From Acinetobacter geminorum (lineage in GTDB: Bacteria > Pseudomonadota > Gammaproteobacteria > Pseudomonadales > Moraxellaceae), in NCBI RefSeq assembly GCF_013009345.1, contig NZ_JABELE010000005.1, positions 13,051 through 77,050 on the forward strand: a stretch of DNA of 64,000 nt. Direction: 5' to 3'. Positions within the stretch are counted from its first letter, which is position 1. Every line of letters starts with the position of its first letter. Under the pieces are notes generated by a model. That model was not told where the DNA came from. It did not search any database and worked only from the letters and a program-made list of their open reading frames with translations. The position numbers and the translations under genes are program-made. This document shows positions 36,972-46,359 of this stretch, piece by piece.

Positions 36972-38426
36972 TTAACTTAAAATGATATCGTATTGCTCTT
37001 GCGTATATAAATTTTCGACCTGAAATTTAATAACACGGTTAATAAAATGCTCTAAATCGGCTACTGCTGGTGCTTCTGCTGTTAATAATCGGTCAATCAC
37101 AGAAGGATGGGCAACAACAGTAAAGCCACTCGTTGACTCAAATGCACGGGTATATCGTAATATCTCACGAAATATTTCGTAACACACTGTCTCCGCTGTT
37201 TTGACAAAACCACGCCCTTGGCATGTTGGACATGATTCACATAACAAGTGTTCTAATGATTCACGAGTTCGTTTACGCGTCATTTCTACCAGACCAAGTT
37301 CTGAAACTTGAGTAATTTTGGTCTTCGCGTGATCTCGCTCAAGCATTTTCTCAAACTGACGCATCACCTCTTCACGGTGAGTTGCTTCTTGCATATCAAT
37401 AAAATCAATAATCAGAATACCACCCAAATTACGCAGTCTAAGTTGACGCGCGATAACTTGAGTCGCTTCCATATTGGTTTTGAAAACCGTGTCTTCAAGA
37501 CTACGACCACCTACATATGAACCTGTATTAACGTCAATCGTTGTCATGGCTTCAGTCTGGTCGATCATCAGATAACCGCCAGATTTCAAAGCTACGCGAG
37601 TTTGTAAGGCTTTTTGAATATCTTCTTCAACATTATAAAGATCAAATAGTGGTCTCTCCCCCGGATAATGGATGAGACGACTCTTCATATTCGGGACAAA
37701 CTCATCTACAAACTCAAGCAGTTTTGCATGAATCTCTCGCGAATCTACATAAATCTTTGCGGTTTCTTCGCTTGCTAAGTCGCGAATAATACGTTGAGGT
37801 AATGGAAGTTCTTCAAAAATTAAAGAAGGAACAGCAACATCCGTCTGCTTGCGCTGGATGTACTCCCACAATTTGCTCAGATAACACATGTCCTGTGCAA
37901 TTTCTGCCTCGTCCACACCTTCTGCAGCCGTACGGACAATCACACTACCGGGTAAATTATGCTCAGATTGAATACCTTCAATAATATTACGCAGACGATC
38001 TCGCTCTTCTTCAGACTCAATACGCTGCGAAACACCAATATGGTTGCCATACGGCATTAAAACCAAATAGCGAGAAGGGATTGAAAGATCTGTACTGAGG
38101 CGTGCACCTTTTGTGCCCAACATATCTTTCATTACTTGGACAGTAAGGGTTTGCCCAGGATGTAATAGCTCAAAAACATTCGGGGTAGGTTGTGAACGAG
38201 GCCAAACCATATCATTGATATGTAAAAAGGCTGTTCGAGACAAACCAATATCAACAAAGGCAGCTTGCATGCCCGGAAGCACTCGTACAACTTTACCCTT
38301 GTAGATATTGCCGACTAGCCCGCGTTTAACTGTACGCTCGACATACAGTTCATTAACAGTTCCATTTTCGATTAATGCCACCCGACACTCCATAGGCGTG
38401 ACATTAATAAGTAGTTCTTCTGACAT
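36972..38426 (-). CDS. rng: Ribonuclease G
   Basis: A 484-residue endoribonuclease of the RNase E/G family, for 16S rRNA 5' maturation and mRNA turnover. The start is the ATG at 38426; the apparent upstream start is a TTG. The S1 domain is at 35-125 ('GLVGNIYKGKVVRVLPGMQAAFVDIG'). The catalytic Asp region is 'TTIDVNTGSYVG' and 'GGILIIDFIDM', and the zinc link 'CESCPTCQGRG' comes near residue 400. It lacks the long C-terminal scaffold of RNase E. It follows maf/mreBCD in the conserved order. Confidence 0.94.
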   Translation of the reverse strand: MSEELLINVTPMECRVALIENGTVNELYVERTVKRGLVGNIYKGKVVRVLPGMQAAFVDIGLSRTAFLHINDMVWPRSQPTPNVFELLHPGQTLTVQVMKDMLGTKGARLSTDLSIPSRYLVLMPYGNHIGVSQRIESEEERDRLRNIIEGIQSEHNLPGSVIVRTAAEGVDEAEIAQDMCYLSKLWEYIQRKQTDVAVPSLIFEELPLPQRIIRDLASEETAKIYVDSREIHAKLLEFVDEFVPNMKSRLIHYPGERPLFDLYNVEEDIQKALQTRVALKSGGYLMIDQTEAMTTIDVNTGSYVGGRSLEDTVFKTNMEATQVIARQLRLRNLGGILIIDFIDMQEATHREEVMRQFEKMLERDHAKTKITQVSELGLVEMTRKRTRESLEHLLCESCPTCQGRGFVKTAETVCYEIFREILRYTRAFESTSGFTVVAHPSVIDRLLTAEAPAVADLEHFINRVIKFQVENLYTQEQYDIILS

Positions 38427-38540
38427 ACATAAACTCAAAGCATTATAAAATTTTTTATTAAAGAGTCAGAGAAGCTGTTAACTTTAACGTTGTCTAGTGT
38501 TCATCGACAATGCTATTCAATGAAGAATGATAACAACCCC

Positions 38541-39101
38541 TTATGTCTTTACTCTTTTGAATAACTGTGCAAATTCGTATAAAGGAAGTCCTACCACATT
38601 ACTATAACTTCCTTGAATTTGGGGAATATATTGCGAGGCAATTCCTTGAATTGCATATCCACCCGCTTTTCCAACAGGCTCACCCGTAGCCCAATAATCT
38701 TCCATATCCTGTGTAGTCAGGCGCTGAAACTCAACTTGTGTTTGCACTACCTGACTTAACATCTGTTGTTGAGTCGCAACGCACAGTCCCGAAAACACAT
38801 CATGCCAACGTCCAGATAATTGTTTCCAGATTTCAAAGGCATGATTTTTCGATTCAGGCTTTCCAATAATTTGACCGTCAAGTCCCAGACTTGTATCGGC
38901 AGCAATAACAATAGCTTCTGGAAAAAGCTTCAATACAGTTTGAGCTTTTTCTCTAGCCAACCGTTCAACATAGTGATGAACCAGCTCATTTTCATGAACA
39001 GACTCATCAATGTCAGGACTATAGATTTCAAAATCCAAGCCTAGCTGTTGCAACAGCTCCTTCCGACGAGGAGAGCTAGATGCTAAAACTATATGCGCCA
39101 T
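38541..39101 (-). CDS. Maf-like nucleotide pyrophosphatase (YhdE)
   Basis: A 186-residue house-cleaning nucleotide pyrophosphatase (dTTP/UTP type). The start at ATG 39101, 'MAHIVLASSSPRRKELLQQLGL', is the family signature; the longer frame overlaps mreD further and is unlikely. It also has 'AADTSLGLDGQIIGKP' and a C-terminal 'GKAGGYAIQGIASQYIPQIQGSYSNVVGLP'. It overlaps the end of mreD by 13 bp. It hydrolyses non-canonical nucleotides and can affect septum formation. Confidence 0.92.
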   Translation of the reverse strand: MAHIVLASSSPRRKELLQQLGLDFEIYSPDIDESVHENELVHHYVERLAREKAQTVLKLFPEAIVIAADTSLGLDGQIIGKPESKNHAFEIWKQLSGRWHDVFSGLCVATQQQMLSQVVQTQVEFQRLTTQDMEDYWATGEPVGKAGGYAIQGIASQYIPQIQGSYSNVVGLPLYEFAQLFKRVKT

Positions 39102-39580
39102 TTTGCCAAACAATAATAGACGATTGGCCACGTGATGATACTTGTCATCAAAGGCTGCCAATGTCTAGCAATTGAAAAATGAATTCCACCCATCGTCTGT
39201 GTTACCCACATAAATGCTAAATGGGCAATAATGACCAACGTTGCTATCGTCCATAAATTAACAAAAGTTAAAATACGGCGTTCCCGAATTAAAAAACGGG
39301 TAAGAAAAGTCACAATTACAAAACTTAAGGCATTGAGTCCTAAAGGTGCATCAAGCAGTAAGTCTGTAAAAATCCCCATCCCAAATGCAAACCAGACCCC
39401 ACACCATGTTGGCTGGCATACTACCCAAAATAGCATGATCATTAACATGAACAGTGGCCGCCATCCTGAAATATCATAGGATAGCGGATAAACCATGAGT
39501 ACAGAACCCACAATAACGGAGAGAATAATTCCCCATAATGGATCTTTACGCTTTTCTCGTTTAAGTTTAGCGATCGGCAT
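39089..39580 (-). CDS. mreD: Rod shape-determining protein MreD
   Basis: A 163-residue inner-membrane protein with about five hydrophobic helices ('WGIILSVIVGSVLMVYPL', 'PLFMLMIMLFWVV', 'GIFTDLLLDAPLGLNALSFVIVTFLTRFL'), typical of MreD. It links the MreB cytoskeleton to the elongasome. It is the third gene of mreBCD and overlaps the end of mreC by 14 bp, the usual translational coupling. Confidence 0.92.
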   Translation of the reverse strand: MPIAKLKREKRKDPLWGIILSVIVGSVLMVYPLSYDISGWRPLFMLMIMLFWVVCQPTWCGVWFAFGMGIFTDLLLDAPLGLNALSFVIVTFLTRFLIRERRILTFVNLWTIATLVIIAHLAFMWVTQTMGGIHFSIARHWQPLMTSIITWPIVYYCLAKWRI

Positions 39581-40424
39581 ATGGCTGCTCCTTCGCTAAT
39601 GATTCAGAGAAAAGTACAACTACATGATGCCCTGTTGCTAATTGTGCTGATGGTGTTACATCAATTTCAGCAAACTCACCTGAATTATGGCGTCTTATTT
39701 TGGCAACTGTACCCACTGCGTAACCTGCTGGGAAATGTTCACCCAAGCCTGAGCTAAACACTTTATCACCCACCTGAATATTCGCACTGGTCGGGACATA
39801 TTCCATTTTTAAACGGCCCAAATCACCTGTACCAGAAACAATCGCCCGCATCCCTGTACGCTCAAGACGTACCGACAGTGAATGCTCTTTATCTGATAAC
39901 AACATCACGCGTGAGCTATGAGGATATACGTTAATGATCTGCCCCATAATACCTTTATCATCCAAAACCGTTTGACCGACCTTTAGATGGTCCATAGAGC
40001 CGCGGTTAATAATGATGATATGACGTAATGGGTCTGCATCTGTTCCAATCACTTCGGCAATTTCCATACGACCATCAATAATTAATGGGGTATCAAGAAG
40101 TCCTCGTAAACGGGTATTTTCAGCTGACAGTTCAGAAAGTTTCTGTAAGCGGACTTGAGCTTGTAAAAGCTCAGCCTGCATCGCGGTATTTTCACGACGC
40201 AGTTGTGCTTCAGATTTTGTTTGTTGATTCAGCCATTCTCTCGACAGTACCGGATAACTAGCCAATGCATAAATTGGGTTATATGCAGCGTACAAGACAT
40301 CCCTTGCTGGCTGAATTACATAAGGCATGCGCCAATCAAAGAACAGCACAACCAAACATGTAATGACCGCAATAATGAACGAGCGGAAAGATGGCGGCTG
40401 TCTTGAAAAAATATTCGGTTGCAC
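39567..40424 (-). CDS. mreC: Rod shape-determining protein MreC
   Basis: A 285-residue bitopic protein. One N-terminal membrane helix ('FRSFIIAVITCLVVLFFDW') is followed by a coiled coil ('QLRRENTAMQAELLQAQVRLQKLSEL') and a periplasmic beta domain ('RHIIIINRGSMDHLKVGQTVLDDKGIMGQIINV') to the end. It bridges MreB/MreD to penicillin-binding proteins. The start is GTG with AGGCG upstream. It lies 16 bp after mreB. Confidence 0.93.
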   Translation of the reverse strand: MQPNIFSRQPPSFRSFIIAVITCLVVLFFDWRMPYVIQPARDVLYAAYNPIYALASYPVLSREWLNQQTKSEAQLRRENTAMQAELLQAQVRLQKLSELSAENTRLRGLLDTPLIIDGRMEIAEVIGTDADPLRHIIIINRGSMDHLKVGQTVLDDKGIMGQIINVYPHSSRVMLLSDKEHSLSVRLERTGMRAIVSGTGDLGRLKMEYVPTSANIQVGDKVFSSGLGEHFPAGYAVGTVAKIRRHNSGEFAEIDVTPSAQLATGHHVVVLFSESLAKEQPYADR

Positions 40425-40440
40425 CGCCTAATCCTTAAAC

Positions 40441-41481
40441 TTAACCGACGAAAAGCATGTCATGGTTCGGGTTGTCGAAGAATTCTAATACTTTACCACC
40501 ACCACGGGTTACGCAAGTGAGAGGATCTTCAGCAACAACAACTGGTAAACCAGTTTCTTGAGCCAATAACTTGTCAAGATTACGAAGTAGCGCACCACCA
40601 CCTGTCAACACAATACCGCGCTCAGCAATATCAGAAGAAAGTTCAGGAGGAGTTTGCTCAAGAGCAGATTTCACAGCACTTACAATACTTTGTAACGGAT
40701 CAGAAATAGCTTGAGTAATTTCGTCAGAAGTTACGGTAATTGCACGAGGTACACCTTCTGCAAGGTTACGACCACGTACTTCGATTTCTAATGTTGTACC
40801 ATCAGAAACAGCCATACCTACTTCTTTTTTAATAATTTCAGCAGTGGTTTCACCAATCACACAACCGTGAGCTTTACGAACATAATTGATGATTTGCTCA
40901 TCAAAAACATCGCCGCCGATGCGTAAAGAGTCAGCATAGACACAACCTTGCAATGAAATAATTGCAATTTCTGTTGTACCGCCACCAACATCCACAACCA
41001 TAGAACCACATGCTTGTTCAACTGGCATACCTGCGCCAATTGCTGCCGCCATAGGCTCTTCAATCAAACGAACATCACGGGCACCAGCATTAAATACTGC
41101 TTCGCGAATCGCACGACGCTCGACCAAAGTTGATTTACATGGTACACATACAACTACACGAGGTGCAGGTGGGAACAAACGTTTTTCGTGAACTTTACCA
41201 ATAAACTGATTTAACATGGTTTCAGTCACTTCAAAATCCGCAATTACACCGTCTTTCATTGGACGAATTGCAGAAATATTCGCAGGCGTACGGCCCAGCA
41301 TTTGCTTAGCATCTAGACCTACAGCAGCAACAATTTTTTGTGAACCACTGTGACGAATTGCCACAACTGTTGGTTCATTTAATATAATGCCGCGGCCTGG
41401 TGCATAAATAAGTGTATTTGCTGTACCTAAATCAATGGCTAGATCCGGCGAAAACAAGCCAATTAGTCGTTTTAGAATCAC
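40441..41481 (-). CDS. mreB: Rod shape-determining actin homologue MreB
   Basis: A 346-residue bacterial actin: 'LAIDLGTANTLIYAPGRG' (phosphate 1), 'VVDVGGGTTEIAIISL' (phosphate 2), 'IVLTGGGALLRNLD' (adenosine motif). It forms membrane-bound filaments that steer cell wall elongation. The start is GTG at 41481. It is the first gene of mreBCD-maf-rng. The divergent gatC gene begins 133 bp upstream, so both promoters lie in that gap. Confidence 0.96.
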   Translation of the reverse strand: MILKRLIGLFSPDLAIDLGTANTLIYAPGRGIILNEPTVVAIRHSGSQKIVAAVGLDAKQMLGRTPANISAIRPMKDGVIADFEVTETMLNQFIGKVHEKRLFPPAPRVVVCVPCKSTLVERRAIREAVFNAGARDVRLIEEPMAAAIGAGMPVEQACGSMVVDVGGGTTEIAIISLQGCVYADSLRIGGDVFDEQIINYVRKAHGCVIGETTAEIIKKEVGMAVSDGTTLEIEVRGRNLAEGVPRAITVTSDEITQAISDPLQSIVSAVKSALEQTPPELSSDIAERGIVLTGGGALLRNLDKLLAQETGLPVVVAEDPLTCVTRGGGKVLEFFDNPNHDMLFVG

Positions 41482-41614
41482 GGTTCGTTCTCAGTTAAAC
41501 TTTCATGTGGATGCAAGGTGGCAACTTTAAACTAAATGTGATGATTTGAACAAGTCAATCGCTTATTATAACGCACGATATTTTGAAAATTTTTAATACT
41601 GATTAGGTGATGTT

Positions 41615-41929
41615 ATGTCTACATCGGATGCACAGCATTCAGCAGATTTAAATGCTCAAACAGTTTCAGCAATCGCCAATCTTGCTCGATTGTCGCTCAA
41701 TGATACGCAATCTGCTGAATATGCTCAAAGTCTAAATAAAATTTTAGGCATGATGGAAACCTTAAAAGGCATTGATACGGAAGGCGTAGAACCTTTGAAA
41801 AGTCCTTTTGACAATCCTCAACCTTTACGTGCTGATGTGGTAACTGAAAGTAATCATCGAGATGAATACCAAGCAGTTGCACCAGCAACTCAAGATGGTT
41901 TGTATCTTGTTCCTCGCGTGATTGAATAA
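41615..41929 (+). CDS. gatC: Asp/Glu-tRNA amidotransferase subunit C
   Basis: A 104-residue small subunit of the tRNA-dependent amidotransferase, with 'AIANLARLSLNDTQSAEYAQSLNKIL' and 'PLRADVV' typical of GatC. It stabilises the GatAB complex that makes Gln-tRNA(Gln) and Asn-tRNA(Asn). It is the first gene of gatCAB, divergent from mreB. Confidence 0.93.
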   Translation: MSTSDAQHSADLNAQTVSAIANLARLSLNDTQSAEYAQSLNKILGMMETLKGIDTEGVEPLKSPFDNPQPLRADVVTESNHRDEYQAVAPATQDGLYLVPRVIE

Positions 41930-41982
41930 CTTTTAGTCAATTAATCCATCTTCCCTATTTTGAATGTAAAGAAATTTTACTC

Positions 41983-43461
41983 ATGACTGATTTACATCGC
42001 TTATCAATTCGTGAACTTGCTGAGGGCTTAAGCCAAGCGAAGTTTTCATCTCGCGAACTGACTGAACACTATTTAAAACGTATTGCTAAAATTGACCCTC
42101 TGGTAAAAAGCTACGTGACAGTTACGCCTGAACAAGCTCTTGCTGAAGCCGACGCTGCCGATGCAGCTTTAAAAGCAGGTAATGCAACAGCTTTAACGGG
42201 TATTCCTCTTGCTCATAAAGATATCTTTTGTACCAAAGGCATTAAAACGACTGCTGGTTCAAAAATACTAGATAACTTCATCTCTCCTTACGATGCAACT
42301 GTTGTTGAAAAAACTAAAGCAGCTGGTCTTGTCACTTTAGGTAAAGTGAACATGGACGAGTTTGCCATGGGCTCAACTTCTGAAAGTTCGTATGTTGGCG
42401 CAACGAGCAATCCATGGGCACTTGACCATGTTCCTGGTGGTTCATCAGGTGGTTCTGCTGCGGCTGTAGCGGCTGATTTAGCGCCTTTCGCTACAGGTAC
42501 TGATACAGGCGGCTCAATTCGTCAACCTGCGTCATTCTGTGGCTTAACAGGCTTAAAACCAACCTATGGTCGTGTATCTCGTTTCGGGATCATTGCTTAT
42601 GCATCATCATTAGACCAAGCAGGTCCAATGGCACGCTCTGCTGAAGACTGTGCTTACCTAATGAATGTTATTGCAGGTCATGATGCTAAAGACTCCACTT
42701 CGGTTAAAAAAGAAGTCGATGATTACGTTGCAAACCTGAATAACACGTCTGTAAAAGGCTTACGCATTGGTATTCCTAAACAATACTTTAACGTTGCAGG
42801 TTTAGATGCTGACGTAAAAGCACGTGTTGAAGAGTCTTTGAAAAAGCTTGAGGAAATGGGCGCAACGCTTGTTGAGATTGATCTCAACATGACTGAAGCT
42901 TATGTACCAACGTATTACCTCATCGCGCCAGCAGAAGCATCTTCTAACTTGTCACGTTATGACGGTGTTCGTTATGGCTACCGCTGTGAAAACCCAGCAG
43001 ACTTGATGGATCTTTATAAGCGTTCTCGTTCAGAAGGCTTTGGTCCAGAAGTTCAACGTCGTATTTTGATTGGTACATACGCGCTTTCTGCGGGTTATTA
43101 CGATGCTTACTATGTGAAAGCACAAAAAGTACGTCGTTTAATTCAACAAGACTTCTTAAAAGCATTTGAAAATGTAGATGTGATTGCGGCTCCTGCTGCT
43201 CCAACAACTGCATATAAAATTGGTGCGAACTTAAGTCCAACTGAAATGTATTTAGGCGATATCTATACACTTGCAGTGAACTTAGCAGGCTTGCCAGCGA
43301 TTAATGCTCCTGTTGGTTTTGATAAAGACAGCTTACCTGTAGGCTTACAATTAATTGGTAACTACTGGTCAGAATCGCAATTATTGTCGATTGTTCATCA
43401 ATACCAACAAAATACCGATTTCCATACTCAACGTGCGGCAATTGCTGAGGAGAATGCATAA
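41983..43461 (+). CDS. gatA: Asp/Glu-tRNA amidotransferase subunit A
   Basis: A 492-residue amidase-signature enzyme that releases ammonia from glutamine. It shows 'PLAHKDIFCTKGIKTTAGSK' (catalytic Lys), the Ser-Gly-Gly-Ser motif 'PGGSSGGSAAAVA' and the 'GTDTGGSIRQPASFCG' catalytic Ser region. It lies 53 bp after gatC. Its stop overlaps the gatB start by 1 bp. Confidence 0.95.
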   Translation: MTDLHRLSIRELAEGLSQAKFSSRELTEHYLKRIAKIDPLVKSYVTVTPEQALAEADAADAALKAGNATALTGIPLAHKDIFCTKGIKTTAGSKILDNFISPYDATVVEKTKAAGLVTLGKVNMDEFAMGSTSESSYVGATSNPWALDHVPGGSSGGSAAAVAADLAPFATGTDTGGSIRQPASFCGLTGLKPTYGRVSRFGIIAYASSLDQAGPMARSAEDCAYLMNVIAGHDAKDSTSVKKEVDDYVANLNNTSVKGLRIGIPKQYFNVAGLDADVKARVEESLKKLEEMGATLVEIDLNMTEAYVPTYYLIAPAEASSNLSRYDGVRYGYRCENPADLMDLYKRSRSEGFGPEVQRRILIGTYALSAGYYDAYYVKAQKVRRLIQQDFLKAFENVDVIAAPAAPTTAYKIGANLSPTEMYLGDIYTLAVNLAGLPAINAPVGFDKDSLPVGLQLIGNYWSESQLLSIVHQYQQNTDFHTQRAAIAEENA

Positions 43462-44930
43462 TGGCTGAAGCTCAAAAGTTGAAATTGATTGACGGTTGGG
43501 AAGTCGTTATTGGTATCGAGATTCACACTCAGCTTGCAACCAATTCTAAAATTTTCTCTGGTTCATCGACTGAATTTGGTCAAGACCCAAACACGCAAGC
43601 AAGCCTTGTAGACTTGGCAATGCCAGGTGTACTCCCTGTTTTGAATGAAAAAGTGGTTGATCTTGCAATTCGCTTTGGTTTAGGTATCGATGCTTACATC
43701 GATCAAGCATCTGTGTTTGCACGTAAAAACTACTTCTATCCTGACTCACCAAAAGGCTACCAAATTAGCCAAATGGATAATCCAATTGTCGGCTTAGGTC
43801 ACATCGACATTCAACTTGAAGATGGCACGACCAAACGTATTGGCGTAACCCGTGCCCATCTTGAAGAAGATGCAGGTAAATCGATTCATGACCAGTTTGA
43901 AGGCATGTCTGGTATTGACTTAAACCGTGCTGGAACACCTTTGCTTGAAATCGTTTCTGAACCTGACATGCGTTCGGTTGAAGAAGCTGTTGCTTATATC
44001 AAAGCGATTCACACGCTAGTACGTTGGTTAGGTATTTCTGACGGTAACATGGCAGAAGGTTCATTCCGTGCGGACTGTAACGTATCTTTACGTCGTCCGG
44101 GCCAACCTTTTGGTACGCGCTGTGAACTTAAAAACCTCAATTCATTCCGTTTCATTGAGCAAGCGATCAATGTTGAAATTGAACGCCAAATGGAAATTTT
44201 GGAATACGGCGGAAGTATCGACCAAGAAACTCGTTTGTTCGATCCAAACAAAATGGAAACGCGCTCTATGCGTTCTAAAGAAGAAGCGAATGACTACCGC
44301 TACTTCCCCGATCCAGATTTGTTACCTGTGATTATTGCTGATGAGCAAATTGAAGCTGCTCGCGCTGCACTTCCAGAGCTCCCTGCTGCTCGCCGTGCGC
44401 GCTTTATCGCAGACTTTGGAGTAACTGAGTACGATGCACATGTACTTACGCTCTCACGCGAAATGGCGGACTTCTATGAAGCTGTTGTGGCTGCTGCTGG
44501 CGGTGCGAAGCAAGGTAAAGTATCTGCAAACTGGGTAATGGGCGAATTCTCAGGTGCTTTAAACAAAGCAGGCCTAGATTTGGCTGACTCACCTGTTTCT
44601 GCTGAACAGCTTGGCGGCATGATTGCTCGTATTGTTGATAACACCATTAGCGGTAAGATTGCAAAACAAGTCTTTGGCTTTATGTGGGAATCGGAAGGTA
44701 AATCTGCTGATGACATTATTGCAGAAAAAGGCTTAAAGCAAGAAACCGACACAGGTGCAATTGAAGCGATCATTAAAGAAGTACTTTCAGCCAATGAAAA
44801 AATGGTTGAAGAGTACAAATCTGGTAAAGAAAAAGCCTTTAACGGTCTTGTTGGTCAAGTTATGAAAGCTTCTAAGGGTAAAGCCAACCCTGCTCAAGTA
44901 AATGAATTAATGAAAAAATTGATTGGTTAA
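43461..44930 (+). CDS. gatB: Asp/Glu-tRNA amidotransferase subunit B
   Basis: A 489-residue kinase/tRNA-binding subunit: 'VVIGIEIHTQLATNSKIFSGSS' start, 'YFYPDSPKGYQISQMDNPI', 'HLEEDAGKS', and the C-terminal YqeY-like domain ending 'VMKASKGKANPAQVNELMKKLIG'. It phosphorylates misacylated Glu/Asp-tRNA before amidation. GAGGAG precedes the ATG. An intrinsic terminator follows. Confidence 0.95.
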   Translation: MAEAQKLKLIDGWEVVIGIEIHTQLATNSKIFSGSSTEFGQDPNTQASLVDLAMPGVLPVLNEKVVDLAIRFGLGIDAYIDQASVFARKNYFYPDSPKGYQISQMDNPIVGLGHIDIQLEDGTTKRIGVTRAHLEEDAGKSIHDQFEGMSGIDLNRAGTPLLEIVSEPDMRSVEEAVAYIKAIHTLVRWLGISDGNMAEGSFRADCNVSLRRPGQPFGTRCELKNLNSFRFIEQAINVEIERQMEILEYGGSIDQETRLFDPNKMETRSMRSKEEANDYRYFPDPDLLPVIIADEQIEAARAALPELPAARRARFIADFGVTEYDAHVLTLSREMADFYEAVVAAAGGAKQGKVSANWVMGEFSGALNKAGLDLADSPVSAEQLGGMIARIVDNTISGKIAKQVFGFMWESEGKSADDIIAEKGLKQETDTGAIEAIIKEVLSANEKMVEEYKSGKEKAFNGLVGQVMKASKGKANPAQVNELMKKLIG

Positions 44931-44952
44931 TTTCATTAGTCAACTCCAGAAA

Positions 44953-44979
44953 AAGCCTCGATTTATCGGGGCTTTTTTA
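44953..44979 (+). terminator. Intrinsic terminator of gatCAB
   Basis: A hairpin AAGCCTCGAT/ATCGGGGCTT with one U-G pair, followed by TTTTTT. Confidence 0.85.
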
Positions 44980-45099
44980 TATTCTTCTAAAGCACCCTTC
45001 GACTAAAGAATGCACTTTTTTCCTAAAAAATTACTCAGTGACTGTGCTAATTTAAATTCAGAATTTAGATAAATTACATTTTAAAAAGAGGGATAAATC

Positions 45100-45678
45100 A
45101 TGTCTAAAAAGATTTTAATGTTGGTCGGTGACTATGCCGAAGACTATGAAACTATGGTTCCTTTTCAGTTTTTAACTGGTTTAGGTTATACCGTACATGC
45201 TGTTTGCCCGAATAAAAAGAACGGCGACCATATTGCGACTGCTATTCATGATTTTGAAGGCGAGCAAACTTATAGCGAAAAACGTGGTCACAACTTCGCG
45301 ATTAACTATGATTTTGATGCCATTAATACCGAAGATTATGTAGGTCTAGTGATTCCTGGTGGCCGTGCACCAGAGTATTTACGTATGAATGAACGTGTTA
45401 TTGAAATTGTACGTGAATTCGATAGAGTGAAAAAACCAATTGCAGCTGTATGTCACGGTGCTCAGTTACTTGCTGCGGCAGATGTGTTAAAAGACCGCCT
45501 TTGCTCAGCTTACCCAGCATGTGCGGCCGAAGTAAAACTGGCAGGTGGACAATATGCAGACATTGCCGTGACTGAAGCCGTTACAGATGGACATTTAGTG
45601 ACAGCACCAGCTTGGCCTGCACATCCAGCTTGGTTAGCTCAATTTGTGAAAGTTTTAGGGGCTACAATTACGATCTAA
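45100..45678 (+). CDS. DJ-1/PfpI family protein
   Basis: A 192-residue DJ-1/PfpI superfamily protein with the nucleophile Cys in 'IAAVCHGAQLLAAAD' (near residue 117) and 'LVIPGGRAPEYLRMNERVIEIV' before it. The ribosome binding site is AGAGGGAT. Members act as chaperones, deglycases or proteases. Without the HchA-type N-terminus I keep the call general. It is a single gene between two hairpin terminators. Confidence 0.85.
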   Translation: MSKKILMLVGDYAEDYETMVPFQFLTGLGYTVHAVCPNKKNGDHIATAIHDFEGEQTYSEKRGHNFAINYDFDAINTEDYVGLVIPGGRAPEYLRMNERVIEIVREFDRVKKPIAAVCHGAQLLAAADVLKDRLCSAYPACAAEVKLAGGQYADIAVTEAVTDGHLVTAPAWPAHPAWLAQFVKVLGATITI

Positions 45679-45700
45679 AAGATCTCTTTATTCCAAATAC

Positions 45701-45733
45701 AATAAAGCCTGCACTTAGATAGCAGGCTTTATT
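45701..45733. terminator. Bidirectional intrinsic terminator
   Basis: A perfect 12-bp stem AATAAAGCCTGC/GCAGGCTTTATT with a 9-nt loop, serving the DJ-1 gene and possibly the convergent gene at 45758. Confidence 0.85.
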
Positions 45734-45757
45734 AATAAAATAAAAAAACTAGATTTT

Positions 45758-46276
45758 TTATCTTGTGATTCCCAACTTATTCCAAATTTCTGGTGTTAAA
45801 AACGTCGTCACTAATTTATTTAAGTCAATATAGCGTAATGTGCCCTGCAACTGCTGTTTAACAGCCGGGTCTTTAACAATATCTTCACCCGCACTTTGAC
45901 CTAACTGTTGAAAAGCTTCTCCAACTGCTTTCACACCTTCAGTCTGAATTACAGCTTTGGTCTGAGCAGAACATTGCTCAACAATCACACGTTGTAAAAC
46001 CTGTGCCAGTTTTTGATCTAACTGATCCTTTTGCTCAGGTGTTACATTACTAAATGCTTTTAAATCGGGATGGGCAGCTAAAGCCGTAAATGTCCATTGA
46101 AGTACAGTAGTTTTGTCAGAGGCAGTTGTTGCTTTAACCAGACAGTCACTTAACTGATCAACCGTTGGGCCAGCCATCGCAATTTGAGTAGTCCCCAATA
46201 CAGCAGCCGCTACACATATTGAACGGCTCAGATGTGAAAACTTACGGCGAGCAATAGCGTAAAGATGATGTGACAT
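45758..46276 (-). CDS. Exported protein, function unknown
   Basis: A 172-residue protein; start ATG 46276 with GGAGCTAG upstream (the TTG at 46297 is rejected). It has a long N-terminus with a hydrophobic signal segment ('SICVAAAVLGTTQIAMA', cleavage about residue 35). A helical mature part follows, with 'VDQLSDCLVKATTASDKTTVLQWTFTALAAHPDLKAF' and one Cys pair. It is likely periplasmic. No family is recognised. Confidence 0.7.
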   Translation of the reverse strand: MSHHLYAIARRKFSHLSRSICVAAAVLGTTQIAMAGPTVDQLSDCLVKATTASDKTTVLQWTFTALAAHPDLKAFSNVTPEQKDQLDQKLAQVLQRVIVEQCSAQTKAVIQTEGVKAVGEAFQQLGQSAGEDIVKDPAVKQQLQGTLRYIDLNKLVTTFLTPEIWNKLGITR

Positions 46277-46359
46277 AGGTCTAGCTCCAATAAACAATCT
46301 GTTCTTTTTATCACAGAGTCACCAAAGTTACCTGTTATGACTCTGTAACCGCAAAATAC

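Noticed and set aside
44474..44818. 114-codon minus-strand frame inside gatB
   Set aside because: Antisense shadow of a conserved gene; Ser/Ala/Pro-rich product without motif or ribosome binding site.
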